Positions 8,464-15,664 of a DNA stretch of 64,000 bases are shown here, one piece after another. This DNA is from Roseibium sediminis. GTDB lineage: Bacteria > Pseudomonadota > Alphaproteobacteria > Rhizobiales > Stappiaceae. The stretch is from NCBI RefSeq assembly GCF_008711325.1, contig NZ_VXDB01000017.1:41325-105324 (forward strand). Reading direction: 5' to 3'. Each line of letters begins with the position of its first letter. The first letter of the stretch is position 1. Below the pieces are notes generated by a model. The model saw only the letters and a list, made by a program, of their open reading frames with translations, did not search any database and was not told where the DNA came from. The translations under genes and the position numbers were made by a program.

Positions 8464-9426
8464 TCACCCTTTTCCGAAGCGGATCGGCAGGGTGAAGACG
8501 AGCGATGCACGGCCGATTTCATCTGGGATCGGTGGAAGTTTGGCGCGCTTGAGGGTGGCAAGTGCTTCGCGGTCATAGACCGGGCTGCCGGATGATCGAA
8601 CAACGCTTGCCCCCGAAACTCCGCCCGACTTGTTGACCGTGAAACGAAGCACGGCGGTACCGCCACGCTGACCGGCTCCGCCCGGGTATCTCTTTGCGCG
8701 ATTAACCCGGGCTCGCACCACGCCGCCATATTTCGAGCTTGCCGCCTTGCCGCCATCACTCCCCTTGGCCTTGGAATGCCCGTTGGCGTTGGAACGCCCG
8801 GTCTTGGCGGTGATCTGCTCCCCACCTCTTTTCGCCGCGTGTTCTGCACCCTGACGAGCTGATCTCGATTCAGCTTTCGCAGGTGTCGGCTTTTGCGCCA
8901 GCTCTCGCCTCGTCTCGCGGCGTAGCTCTGGTTTCAGGCGCGGAGCTAAAGAGACGGCCTCACCAACCGGCTCAATGACTGCCGCCTCAGGCATGACCTG
9001 CAGGGCTTTCGGAAGGCTGGCTGTATTTGAAGGAACCGGGAGGGGTGACACCTTGCCCCGCACATTTGGCTGGATGCTTGCGCTTTGGAGCGCCACGACA
9101 GGTTCAGGACTTGCCGGGGCGATATCCGTAACGCCTTTTGCCATCACCTTTTGGACGGCGGGGGCTGGAACCTGCATCGGAGCAATGGCGGCAAGCTGAA
9201 CATTCGGCTGGACGGGTTGCACAGTCGGGAGCGTGGTGACGTGAGTGACCACAGATGCAGTTGCACCAACCATCAAGTCTTCCAGAGAGCCGACAATTGA
9301 GACTTCGCCGCCTTGGGCAACGATTGCATCGGCTTCGTGATCGGCTTCACCGAAATAGCTGAAACCGGCAGCATGGGCGCTGAAGGAAACCACGAGCCCA
9401 AGAGCCAGTAAGCGATGCAGTTTCAT
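8464..9426 (-). CDS. tonB: TonB-family energy transducer
   Basis: Links the ExbB/ExbD proton motor to outer-membrane receptors, 320 aa. The N-terminal membrane anchor carries the functional SxxxH motif (S14...H18). A long periplasmic region rich in Pro, Ala, Lys and Arg follows, and the C-terminal TonB fold spans about residues 235-320 (RYPGGAGQRG...AVLRFTVNKSG). It overlaps the upstream exbD stop by ATGA, so it is translationally coupled. It is the last gene of a six-gene iron-boxed operon. No TonB-dependent receptor lies in the window. Confidence 0.88.
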   Translation of the reverse strand: MKLHRLLALGLVVSFSAHAAGFSYFGEADHEADAIVAQGGEVSIVGSLEDLMVGATASVVTHVTTLPTVQPVQPNVQLAAIAPMQVPAPAVQKVMAKGVTDIAPASPEPVVALQSASIQPNVRGKVSPLPVPSNTASLPKALQVMPEAAVIEPVGEAVSLAPRLKPELRRETRRELAQKPTPAKAESRSARQGAEHAAKRGGEQITAKTGRSNANGHSKAKGSDGGKAASSKYGGVVRARVNRAKRYPGGAGQRGGTAVLRFTVNKSGGVSGASVVRSSGSPVYDREALATLKRAKLPPIPDEIGRASLVFTLPIRFGKG

Positions 9427-9833
9427 TGGCCTGTCCCCCGCCGGGTGATGAGAACGATATCCTCAAGTCCGTCCTGTTTGAGTTGCTTCATGATCTCCTC
9501 AAGCCTGTCGGCTGGCAGGTCGCCGTCCGCCGCAATCTTGATGGGCATTTCAGGAGCCATAGGCCCGTCCGCGGTTTTTGCTTCCGACACCCAGCTTTCC
9601 AGCTCGACCGGTTCGCCGCGGGAATAAAGCTCGCCACCGCGATCGATAACCAAGGCATCTGTGGAGCGGATCACCTCATCCTCGACCATGTCGATTGGTG
9701 GCTCGACCCGTCTGGCGTCATCGCGTGCGATCGACCCTGCAAACAGGAAGAAGATCAGCATCAGGAAAACGACATTGATGAGGGGAATGGTGTTTTCCGG
9801 CGGGCGTCTTTCCGGTTTTGCGGACAGTTTCAT
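9423..9833 (-). CDS. exbD: ExbD-like protein lacking the membrane Asp (Asn in its place)
   Basis: Second ExbD/TolR-family protein of the operon, 136 aa: a short cytoplasmic tail, one membrane helix (about residues 18-38) and a periplasmic domain. The helix starts IPLINVVFLML, with Asn where ExbD proteins normally have the proton-carrying Asp; the codon on the minus strand is AAT. The neighbouring ExbD has a normal SLIDVIF. The two probably form a heterodimer within an ExbB pentamer, with only one protonatable site. It lies 4 bases after the first exbD and overlaps tonB by ATGA. Confidence 0.85.
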   Translation of the reverse strand: MKLSAKPERRPPENTIPLINVVFLMLIFFLFAGSIARDDARRVEPPIDMVEDEVIRSTDALVIDRGGELYSRGEPVELESWVSEAKTADGPMAPEMPIKIAADGDLPADRLEEIMKQLKQDGLEDIVLITRRGTGQ

Positions 9834-9837
9834 CGGC

Positions 9838-10218
9838 TCAGTTCCCGGTCACCAGAACGGTCTTCAATCCGGCGGCACGCGCCAGAGAAGTCACCATGAC
9901 AACATCGCGAATGGTTGCGTTTGGCCCGCTCCAGATCGCCAGCAGGGCACCTTTGGTTTCAGCCAGTGTTCTCGTGCGTTCCTCCAATTCGTCCGGCGAA
10001 ACGCTTCGCCCGTTGAGGTCCATGCGACCGTCGCCATGAAGACGGAGATAGGTTGGGCGAACTTCGGCCCCTCCACCCGACGCCCCGCTTGCCATTTGTG
10101 TTGCCTGATAACGCGTGAAGCTGGAGGCAAGCATGAAAAAGAGCAGCAGCAAGAAGATGACATCGATCAATGATGTCAGACCGAGCGCCTTGCGCTGGGG
10201 TGTTGGTTCAAAGCGCAT
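9838..10218 (-). CDS. exbD: Biopolymer transport protein ExbD
   Basis: Stator subunit of the TonB-energising motor, 126 aa. One membrane helix contains LIDVIFLLLLFFML with the essential Asp; a periplasmic domain follows. The start MRFEPTP at 10218 is chosen because it overlaps the exbB end by 11 bases; the longer frame only reads through exbB out of phase. It forms a pair with the following exbD-like gene, whose Asp is replaced. Confidence 0.88.
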   Translation of the reverse strand: MRFEPTPQRKALGLTSLIDVIFLLLLFFMLASSFTRYQATQMASGASGGGAEVRPTYLRLHGDGRMDLNGRSVSPDELEERTRTLAETKGALLAIWSGPNATIRDVVMVTSLARAAGLKTVLVTGN

Positions 10219-10927
10219 GTGCCGCACCTGACCGGGCAAGGACAAATGCGTTTTGTCCTGATGACGGCTCGCCCAGGGGCGCACCGGTGAAAAACGCCGT
10301 CACAACGCTTTCCATTTCAGCCTGTTCCCGCTCCACCCGAGCGTCCAGCCAGCCGAGGATCGCAGACACGGGGATTGCGACAGCAAGACCAACTGCAGTG
10401 GTCAAAAGAGCAACCCAGATGCCCCCGGCAAGGACTGACGGATCCACAGCAGCGCCTGCTCCCTGCATGGCCTGAAAGGCCTCGATCATCCCCAGAACCG
10501 TCCCGAACAACCCGATGAGCGGGGCAGTCTGGGCGATCATGTCCAACGGTTTCAGGAACCGACGAAGGATCAGGATCTCGCGGGCACAGACCCGCTCGAT
10601 GTCCTCCTTCAACTGCCTCTCCTCCCAACCGGACTTCTGACTGGCACGCATCAGCTGCAGAAGTGTCCGCGCCATCAAGGCATCGGAGGACGCCGCCATT
10701 GCTTCTGCCTCCGATCGCTGACCGGACAGCCAAAGGGAAAGCGCTTCGCTTGAACACCGATATCGCCCGACGCCGGTTCGCAGGAACTGGACGAGCTTTG
10801 TAATGACGAGGCCTCCCGCAATGATCGAAAGCCCCAGAAGAAGGGTCACGACCGGACCACCTTGCTCCAACAGGCTCAAGAGCGAGTCAAAGCGGTCTAC
10901 GGGCAGGGAAAGCGTGCCGATATTCAT
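10208..10927 (-). CDS. exbB: Biopolymer transport protein ExbB (MotA/TolQ/ExbB proton channel)
   Basis: Inner-membrane proton-channel subunit, 239 aa, with three hydrophobic segments. The family core is visible as LDMIAQTAPLIGLFGTVLG, MIEAFQ and GGIWVALLTTAVGLAVAIP in the C-terminal half. It begins 9 bases after the small secreted-protein gene and overlaps exbD. The position between an iron-boxed leader gene and tonB supports ExbB rather than TolQ. Confidence 0.9.
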   Translation of the reverse strand: MNIGTLSLPVDRFDSLLSLLEQGGPVVTLLLGLSIIAGGLVITKLVQFLRTGVGRYRCSSEALSLWLSGQRSEAEAMAASSDALMARTLLQLMRASQKSGWEERQLKEDIERVCAREILILRRFLKPLDMIAQTAPLIGLFGTVLGMIEAFQAMQGAGAAVDPSVLAGGIWVALLTTAVGLAVAIPVSAILGWLDARVEREQAEMESVVTAFFTGAPLGEPSSGQNAFVLARSGAAHAL

Positions 10928-10936
10928 TGCAGGACC

Positions 10937-11407
10937 TCATAGGAAAAAATCGATTTCCGAGCGGGACGAGACCGACAAGGCGGACTGGCATGACGCTGAA
11001 GGTGCATCAGGGCTGCCACAGTGCCGTACCTCATTGACGAGAATGCCATCGATGGCCGAACACTCGGACGTCGCCACGTCATACTGGCGAACACGCGTCT
11101 TTCCCTCCGGCAGAACGCCGATATCAATCGCCGCATAGCCGACCACCGCCGACGCCTTGTCGAACACCACGAGATCGAGCCCCAGTCCGGCGAGATCCCC
11201 TGCCATGCCGTTTCGGGCTACAAGGGTAATGCGGCAGGACCCGGCGATGGTTTCGGCCTTGTTCAGCTGAATGGTCAGGCGTCCCTCTGCCGGTTCCGCG
11301 GCCGCTGGCAGGCAGGCCGTTCCTGCTGCCAGCATCGCAACGAGCGGTAGGACCTTGGCAAACCGGGGCAGACCTTCCCCCCGGCAGGTCACGCTTGGGA
11401 GGCTCAT
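10937..11407 (-). CDS. Secreted hypothetical protein in the TonB operon
   Basis: A 156-aa protein of unknown function. A basic N-terminus and a hydrophobic stretch ending about AAAEPAEG suggest an export signal (residues about 12-38). The rest is a beta-rich domain with four cysteines (contexts GSCRITL, TSECSAI, RHCGSP and ASCQSAL), which could form disulfides in the periplasm. The ATG at 11407 overlaps the DUF2218 stop as ATGA, which fixes the start. I recognise no domain with certainty. Its place in the operon implies a role in iron or heme acquisition, by inference. Confidence 0.72.
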   Translation of the reverse strand: MSLPSVTCRGEGLPRFAKVLPLVAMLAAGTACLPAAAEPAEGRLTIQLNKAETIAGSCRITLVARNGMAGDLAGLGLDLVVFDKASAVVGYAAIDIGVLPEGKTRVRQYDVATSECSAIDGILVNEVRHCGSPDAPSASCQSALSVSSRSEIDFFL

Positions 11408-11700
11408 TTTGTGCCTCCATCCCAATTTATGGTGAGCGTCTCGCGCCAGGCAAAACGCACAAGATGGCTCTCAACGACCTGCTTCAGCCGCTCGGATTGT
11501 TCGCCCGGCTCTGCTTTGCAGGCAAAGCGCAGATCCGTCTGCGTTGCCGTGATTTGGCAGTCTCCGAACGGAAATTCGACTGTGCCCGCGTCCGGCGACC
11601 ATGTGGCAGGCACCTTGTGGGCAAAATGCTTGCACAATTGCTGGAGATATTTTGAAGCGAAACCGGTGGAGACCGTGCCCTGGAAGGCCTGAGCGCCCAT
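11404..11700 (-). CDS. DUF2218 family protein
   Basis: Small cytosolic protein, 98 aa, matching the DUF2218 family by its YLQQLCKHFAHKVPA motif near the N-terminus and its FPFGDCQI strand. The ATG at 11700 is chosen because GAAGGA lies 6 bases upstream; an ATG at 11724 lacks a ribosome site. It is the first gene of the DUF2218-secreted protein-exbB-exbD-exbD-tonB operon, and a TGA-N9-TCA iron box lies about 53 bases upstream. DUF2218 genes often sit beside siderophore or heme uptake genes, but their biochemical role is not known to me. Confidence 0.82.
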   Translation of the reverse strand: MGAQAFQGTVSTGFASKYLQQLCKHFAHKVPATWSPDAGTVEFPFGDCQITATQTDLRFACKAEPGEQSERLKQVVESHLVRFAWRETLTINWDGGTK

Positions 11701-11752
11701 GATCAATCCTTCACTATCAAACATGCCGAGCCAGCTGGCCCAAGCTTATACT

Positions 11753-11767
11753 TGATTCAAATACTCA
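11753..11767. promoter_or_regulatory. Iron-Rhodo-box (TGA-N9-TCA), RirA-type operator
   Basis: TGATTCAAATACTCA fits TGA-N9-TCA, the iron-responsive element bound by RirA (Rrf2 family) in Rhizobiales and Rhodobacterales. It lies in an AT-rich stretch 53 bases before the first gene of the tonB operon. It predicts repression in iron-replete cells. Confidence 0.7.
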
Positions 11768-11850
11768 AGTTTTAAGTGAATGGCAAGCGCCTCCCGCTTT
11801 CTCGCCCATAGCTGGCGGAATTGCGGGAGTTTGCAAGGGACGCTAACGGA

Positions 11851-12699
11851 TCAGAACCCGAGCCGAGGAGTGCCGGTCGCGGCCTTGATCCTTATTTGAC
11901 GGTGAATAAATGCAGCGATGAATACAACCGTCATGACCAGAATGATCGTCGGGGCGGGAGCGCTGTCCAGGAAGAAACTGAGATAGGTTCCTGCCAGCAT
12001 TGAACCCACGCAGACCAGAACGGCAACAACAAGCATCCAGCCGAAGCTTCGAACCAGCAGAAAGGCAATGGCGCCGGGGGCCACCAACAGGCCGACAGCG
12101 AGAATGAGTCCGACGGCAGACAGGGTCGCAACGATCGTCAACGAGAGTGCAGCCAACAGTCCGTAGTGCATGGCATTGACCGGCAAGCCCGCAGTTCTGG
12201 CCTGCGCGGGGTCAAAACTGTGCAACAGCAGGTCCTTCCATTTCAGCAGGATAAGTCCGGACACCAGAAGCGAGATCAACCCTGCCGTCCACAGGTCCTG
12301 CGACCCAACGCCGAGGATGTTGCCGAAGAGGATGTGATCAAGATGGGCATTGGTGTCTATGGAGACATAGAGAACCAGACCAATGCCGAACATGCCGGAA
12401 AAGACCACCCCCATCACGGTGTCGCGCTTCACGCGGCTGTTCTCTGCCAGATAACCGGTGAGGAGCGCGCTTCCCATTCCCGCGGCAAAGGCCCCGATGA
12501 TCAGCGGCATACCCAGTACATAGGCAAGGACCACACCGGGAAGAACCGCGTGGCTGACCGCATCGCCCATCAATGCCCAGCCCTTGAGGACGAGATAGCA
12601 GGACAGCAACGCGGTCGGAATTGCAACGATCAGGCAGATCAGGAAGGCATCCTGCATGAAGGGAAAGCGGAACGGCAGCAGCAGCGCGTCGATACCCAT
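11851..12699 (-). CDS. sitD: Manganese/iron ABC transporter permease SitD
   Basis: Inner-membrane permease of the ABC-3 family (ZnuB/SitC/SitD), 282 aa, with about eight to nine hydrophobic helices. Typical motifs are LKGWALMGDAVSHAVLPG near residue 38 and LLVAPGAIAFLLVRSFG in the second half. It abuts sitC with no gap (stop at 12700, start at 12699), so it is co-transcribed. The Mn preference is inferred from the Mur-like site before sitA. Confidence 0.9.
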   Translation of the reverse strand: MGIDALLLPFRFPFMQDAFLICLIVAIPTALLSCYLVLKGWALMGDAVSHAVLPGVVLAYVLGMPLIIGAFAAGMGSALLTGYLAENSRVKRDTVMGVVFSGMFGIGLVLYVSIDTNAHLDHILFGNILGVGSQDLWTAGLISLLVSGLILLKWKDLLLHSFDPAQARTAGLPVNAMHYGLLAALSLTIVATLSAVGLILAVGLLVAPGAIAFLLVRSFGWMLVVAVLVCVGSMLAGTYLSFFLDSAPAPTIILVMTVVFIAAFIHRQIRIKAATGTPRLGF

Positions 12700-13590
12700 C
12701 TAGCGGCCCTCCCTGCCAAGAGACTGCCCGTCTACCGCGGGAGAGAGCGCTTGGGCAGCACGCCTGCGCGCCGCCAAAAGGCCGTGCTTTGGGGCAAACA
12801 CGAAGGCCAGAAGGAAGACCAGTGTCTGCAGCGTCACGATGATGCCGCCGGTGGCTCCGTCCAGAAAATAGCTGACATAGGCCCCGGTAAAACTCGTCAC
12901 GGCGCCGATGGAAACAGACAGGATCAGCAGCCGCGAGAACCGGTCGCAGAGCAGATAGGCCGTAGCTCCCGGTGTCACGACCATGGCAATGACCAGAAAG
13001 GCGCCGACCGTCTGCATGGCCGCAACAATGCACGCGGACAGGAGAACGAAAAACACAGCCTTCAGCAACGGCGTGTTCAGGCCGATCGAGCGGGCGTGAC
13101 TCTCGTCGAAAAATGTCACCATCAGGTCCTTCCACTTCAGGAGCAGGACAGCCAGAGACACAAAACCGATCACTGCAAGCTGCAGCGTGTCTTCCGGCGT
13201 GATGGCGAGAATATTGCCCATTGTAATGGTCTGAACGCTGATCGAGGTCGGGCTGAGCGACACCATGAAAAGGCCGAGCCCGAAGAAGGACGTGAAGATG
13301 ATGCCAATGATGACATCGACTTTCAGCCCGGATCGTTCCGACAGAAAGAGCATGGCAACGGCGGCAAGCCCCCCCGCCAGAAAGGCACCAACGGAGAACG
13401 GCAGGCCGAGCATGTAAGCGCCCGCGACCCCCGGCACCACCGAATGCGAAAGGGCATCGCCAATCAGGGACCAGCCCTTCAGCATCAGATAGGCAGAGAG
13501 AAACGCGCAGACCCCGCCGACGAGTGCCGAGACCCACATGGCATTGACCATGTAGGAATAGGTGAATGGCTCAAGAAGCGCAGCTGTCAT
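12700..13590 (-). CDS. sitC: Manganese/iron ABC transporter permease SitC
   Basis: Second ABC-3 permease, 296 aa, paralogous to SitD. It has the same [18 protein letters not shown] loop (about residue 38) and [20 protein letters not shown] near the C-terminal third. It overlaps sitB by ATGA (start 13590, sitB stop 13587). The C-terminal tail after the last helix is polar and rich in Arg and Ala. SitC and SitD together form the membrane channel. Confidence 0.9.
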   Translation of the reverse strand: MTAALLEPFTYSYMVNAMWVSALVGGVCAFLSAYLMLKGWSLIGDALSHSVVPGVAGAYMLGLPFSVGAFLAGGLAAVAMLFLSERSGLKVDVIIGIIFTSFFGLGLFMVSLSPTSISVQTITMGNILAITPEDTLQLAVIGFVSLAVLLLKWKDLMVTFFDESHARSIGLNTPLLKAVFFVLLSACIVAAMQTVGAFLVIAMVVTPGATAYLLCDRFSRLLILSVSIGAVTSFTGAYVSYFLDGATGGIIVTLQTLVFLLAFVFAPKHGLLAARRRAAQALSPAVDGQSLGREGR

Positions 13591-14534
13591 TCGCGCCCCT
13601 CGTTGTGGACCGTGCGTTCGCCATAGCGCACCAATGGGCGTTCATCGTCGGTCAGGATGGTGATCTGGCGCGTGTCGTCATCGTCGTGCAGGTCGGAGCC
13701 GCCGATGGTGAAATGACGCAGCACCCCGCCAAAGGCCTTTTCCAGGTTCTTTGGCGTGAACACCTTTTCGGTTGGCCCGTGGGCAAGAACAGTGCCTTTC
13801 ATCAACACCGTCCGGTCACAGAACTCCGGCACGGAACCGAGATTGTGGGTGGACACCAGCATGACCCGGCCTTCGCTGCGTAGTTCCCGCAAGAGGGCAA
13901 TGATCTGCTCTTCGGTTTTCACATCGACACCCGTGAAAGGTTCATCAAGCAGGATCACCTGTCCGTCCTGAGCCAGCGCGCGCGCCAGAAACACACGCTT
14001 GCGCTGCCCACCGGACAATTCGCCGATCTGGCGCCCTCGGAGGTCCTGCATGTTGACGCGCGCCAGAGCGTCATCGACAGCCTTGCGATCACGCGCAGAA
14101 GGACGCCGCAGAAAGCCCATATGGCCGTAGCGTCCCATCATGACGACATCTTCCACCAGCACCGGGAAGCTCCAGTCCACTTCCTCGGACTGAGGCACAT
14201 AGGAAACCAGATTGCTTTTGAGCGCCTCGGGAACACTCCTGCCAAGCAGGGTGATTTCGCCTTGCGAGGTGGGCACAAAGCCCATGATTGCCTTGAAAAG
14301 CGTGGACTTTCCGGCGCCATTCACACCCACAAGGGCGGTGACAGACCCCTTCGGGATCTCGAAACTTGCATCATGGAGGGCCGTGAGCCCGCTTCGATAG
14401 GTGACGGTGACATTTCGCGCCCGTATCCCATCCAACGGGTCAGTATGTGTCTGGTTCACCGAATTTTCCTGCTTGCAGCCTGGAGAGGCATCTCCCGAAC
14501 CATCATCATGCTTGTCAATTGGAAGTGGATGCAA
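13587..14534 (-). CDS. sitB: Manganese/iron ABC transporter ATP-binding protein SitB
   Basis: ATPase of the Sit importer, 315 aa. Walker A is GVNGAGKS (about residues 73-80), the signature LSGGQRKR lies near 173 and Walker B is ILLDEP. A C-terminal tail with an Asp run (HDDDDTR) extends beyond the ABC fold and could bind metal; this is speculative. The ATG at 14534 overlaps sitA by 20 bases. An internal start near residue 25 would also be possible because the N-terminus up to about 35 is not part of the conserved fold. Confidence 0.9.
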   Translation of the reverse strand: MHPLPIDKHDDGSGDASPGCKQENSVNQTHTDPLDGIRARNVTVTYRSGLTALHDASFEIPKGSVTALVGVNGAGKSTLFKAIMGFVPTSQGEITLLGRSVPEALKSNLVSYVPQSEEVDWSFPVLVEDVVMMGRYGHMGFLRRPSARDRKAVDDALARVNMQDLRGRQIGELSGGQRKRVFLARALAQDGQVILLDEPFTGVDVKTEEQIIALLRELRSEGRVMLVSTHNLGSVPEFCDRTVLMKGTVLAHGPTEKVFTPKNLEKAFGGVLRHFTIGGSDLHDDDDTRQITILTDDERPLVRYGERTVHNEGRE

Positions 14535-15417
14535 GGCCGTTCGCGACCCGTTCGGACGTCACACGCAAAAGATCGAGATAGGTCGGCACGGGGCCGTCGG
14601 CCTCGCTGAGGGAATCCACATAAAGCTCACCGCCATAGGACGCGCCGGTTTCCCGCGCGACCTGCTGAGCCGGAGCGGTATTCACCGTGCTCTCGCAAAA
14701 GACGACCGGGATCGCGTTTTCCTTCACCCCGTCAATGACCTTGCGGACCTGTTGCGGCGTGCCAACCTGATCGGCGTTCATCGGCCAGAGATAAAGCTCC
14801 TTCAGCCCGAAATCGCGCGCAAGATAGCTGAATGCGCCCTCACATGTCACAAGCCACCGCTTGTCCTCCGGGAGAGCCTGAACCTTCTGGCGCAAGGGCT
14901 CAATCGTCTCTTCGACCTTCTTCTTGTAGTTGGCTGCATTCTGCTGATAGAGCGCCGCATTGTCCGGATCCTGCTCGGCGAATGCCCTTGCAATGTTGTC
15001 GATATAGATCCGTGCGGTTTCCAGGCCCATCCAGGCGTGCGGGTTGGGCTTGCCCTCATAGGATCCGGAGCGGATTGCAATCGGCTCGATCCCGTCTGTG
15101 AGCGTCACGGAGGGAACATCCCCCAAATTGCGCAGGAACTGTTCGAACCAGAGCTCCAGGTTCATTCCGTTGCGAAGCACCAGGTCCGCGTCAACGGCCC
15201 CGACAATATCCCGAGGAGTCGGTTGATATCCGTGAATTTCCGCACCGGGCTTTGTCACGGACACAACGTCAGCGGCATCTCCGGCTACATTGCGGGCCAT
15301 GTCGGCCAGAACCGTAAATGTCGTCACGACCTTCATGCGCTCGCCTGCCAGAGCCGTCATCGGCACCAGCGCCGAGAGGACAGTGGCGACAGAAAGAACC
15401 TTGCGAAATCGGCGCAT
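14515..15417 (-). CDS. sitA: Manganese/iron-binding periplasmic protein SitA
   Basis: Cluster A-I metal-binding lipocalin-unrelated solute protein, 300 aa with signal peptide (cleavage near LAGE, about residue 25). The four expected metal ligands are visible: H62 (EIHGYQPT), H127 (NPHAWMG), E193 (TCEGAF) and D268 (LYVDSL). The Glu and Asp set is typical of Mn/Fe rather than Zn-specific members, which have a His-rich loop that is absent here. The start at 15417 is chosen because GGAG precedes it by 7 bases. It is the first gene of sitABCD, behind a Mur-like palindrome. Confidence 0.92.
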   Translation of the reverse strand: MRRFRKVLSVATVLSALVPMTALAGERMKVVTTFTVLADMARNVAGDAADVVSVTKPGAEIHGYQPTPRDIVGAVDADLVLRNGMNLELWFEQFLRNLGDVPSVTLTDGIEPIAIRSGSYEGKPNPHAWMGLETARIYIDNIARAFAEQDPDNAALYQQNAANYKKKVEETIEPLRQKVQALPEDKRWLVTCEGAFSYLARDFGLKELYLWPMNADQVGTPQQVRKVIDGVKENAIPVVFCESTVNTAPAQQVARETGASYGGELYVDSLSEADGPVPTYLDLLRVTSERVANGLASTSN

Positions 15418-15490
15418 GAAACACTCCGGAGGGGCCAGAACTGGCATCTTCTGACGTTATTGCGAAGTGACGTGCAGAAGTCAAGCCAGT

Positions 15491-15505
15491 TGCAAATGAT
15501 TTGCA
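15491..15505. promoter_or_regulatory. Mur-like (Fur-family) manganese operator
   Basis: TGCAAATGATTTGCA is a perfect 7+1+7 palindrome, 74 bases upstream of sitA. It resembles Mur boxes controlling sitABCD and mntH in Rhizobiales. A partial repeat TTGCATTTGC overlaps its right half. It predicts repression by Mn-loaded Mur. The region also holds the divergent fad promoter. Confidence 0.68.
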
Positions 15506-15664
15506 TTTGCGATTTTGACGCACCTGCCCAAAATCGGCTTTCCATACGCCCGGCGCTGATCACTGCTTGACTTCCAGTCCCCGCTTGCGAAAACTCCCCG
15601 TCCAAATCCGGATCAATAAGGTCCAGTCCCTGTTTCCCTTCAAAGCTGTCGAATAGAAGTGCCC

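Noticed and set aside
11791..11829. CTCCCGC...GCGGGAG as terminator after sitD
   Set aside because: Seven-base arms, 25-base loop and no U tract; too weak to call.
12166..13626. 486-codon plus-strand frame opposite sitD and sitC
   Set aside because: Shadow of two well-formed membrane permeases; its translation is highly charged and repetitive.
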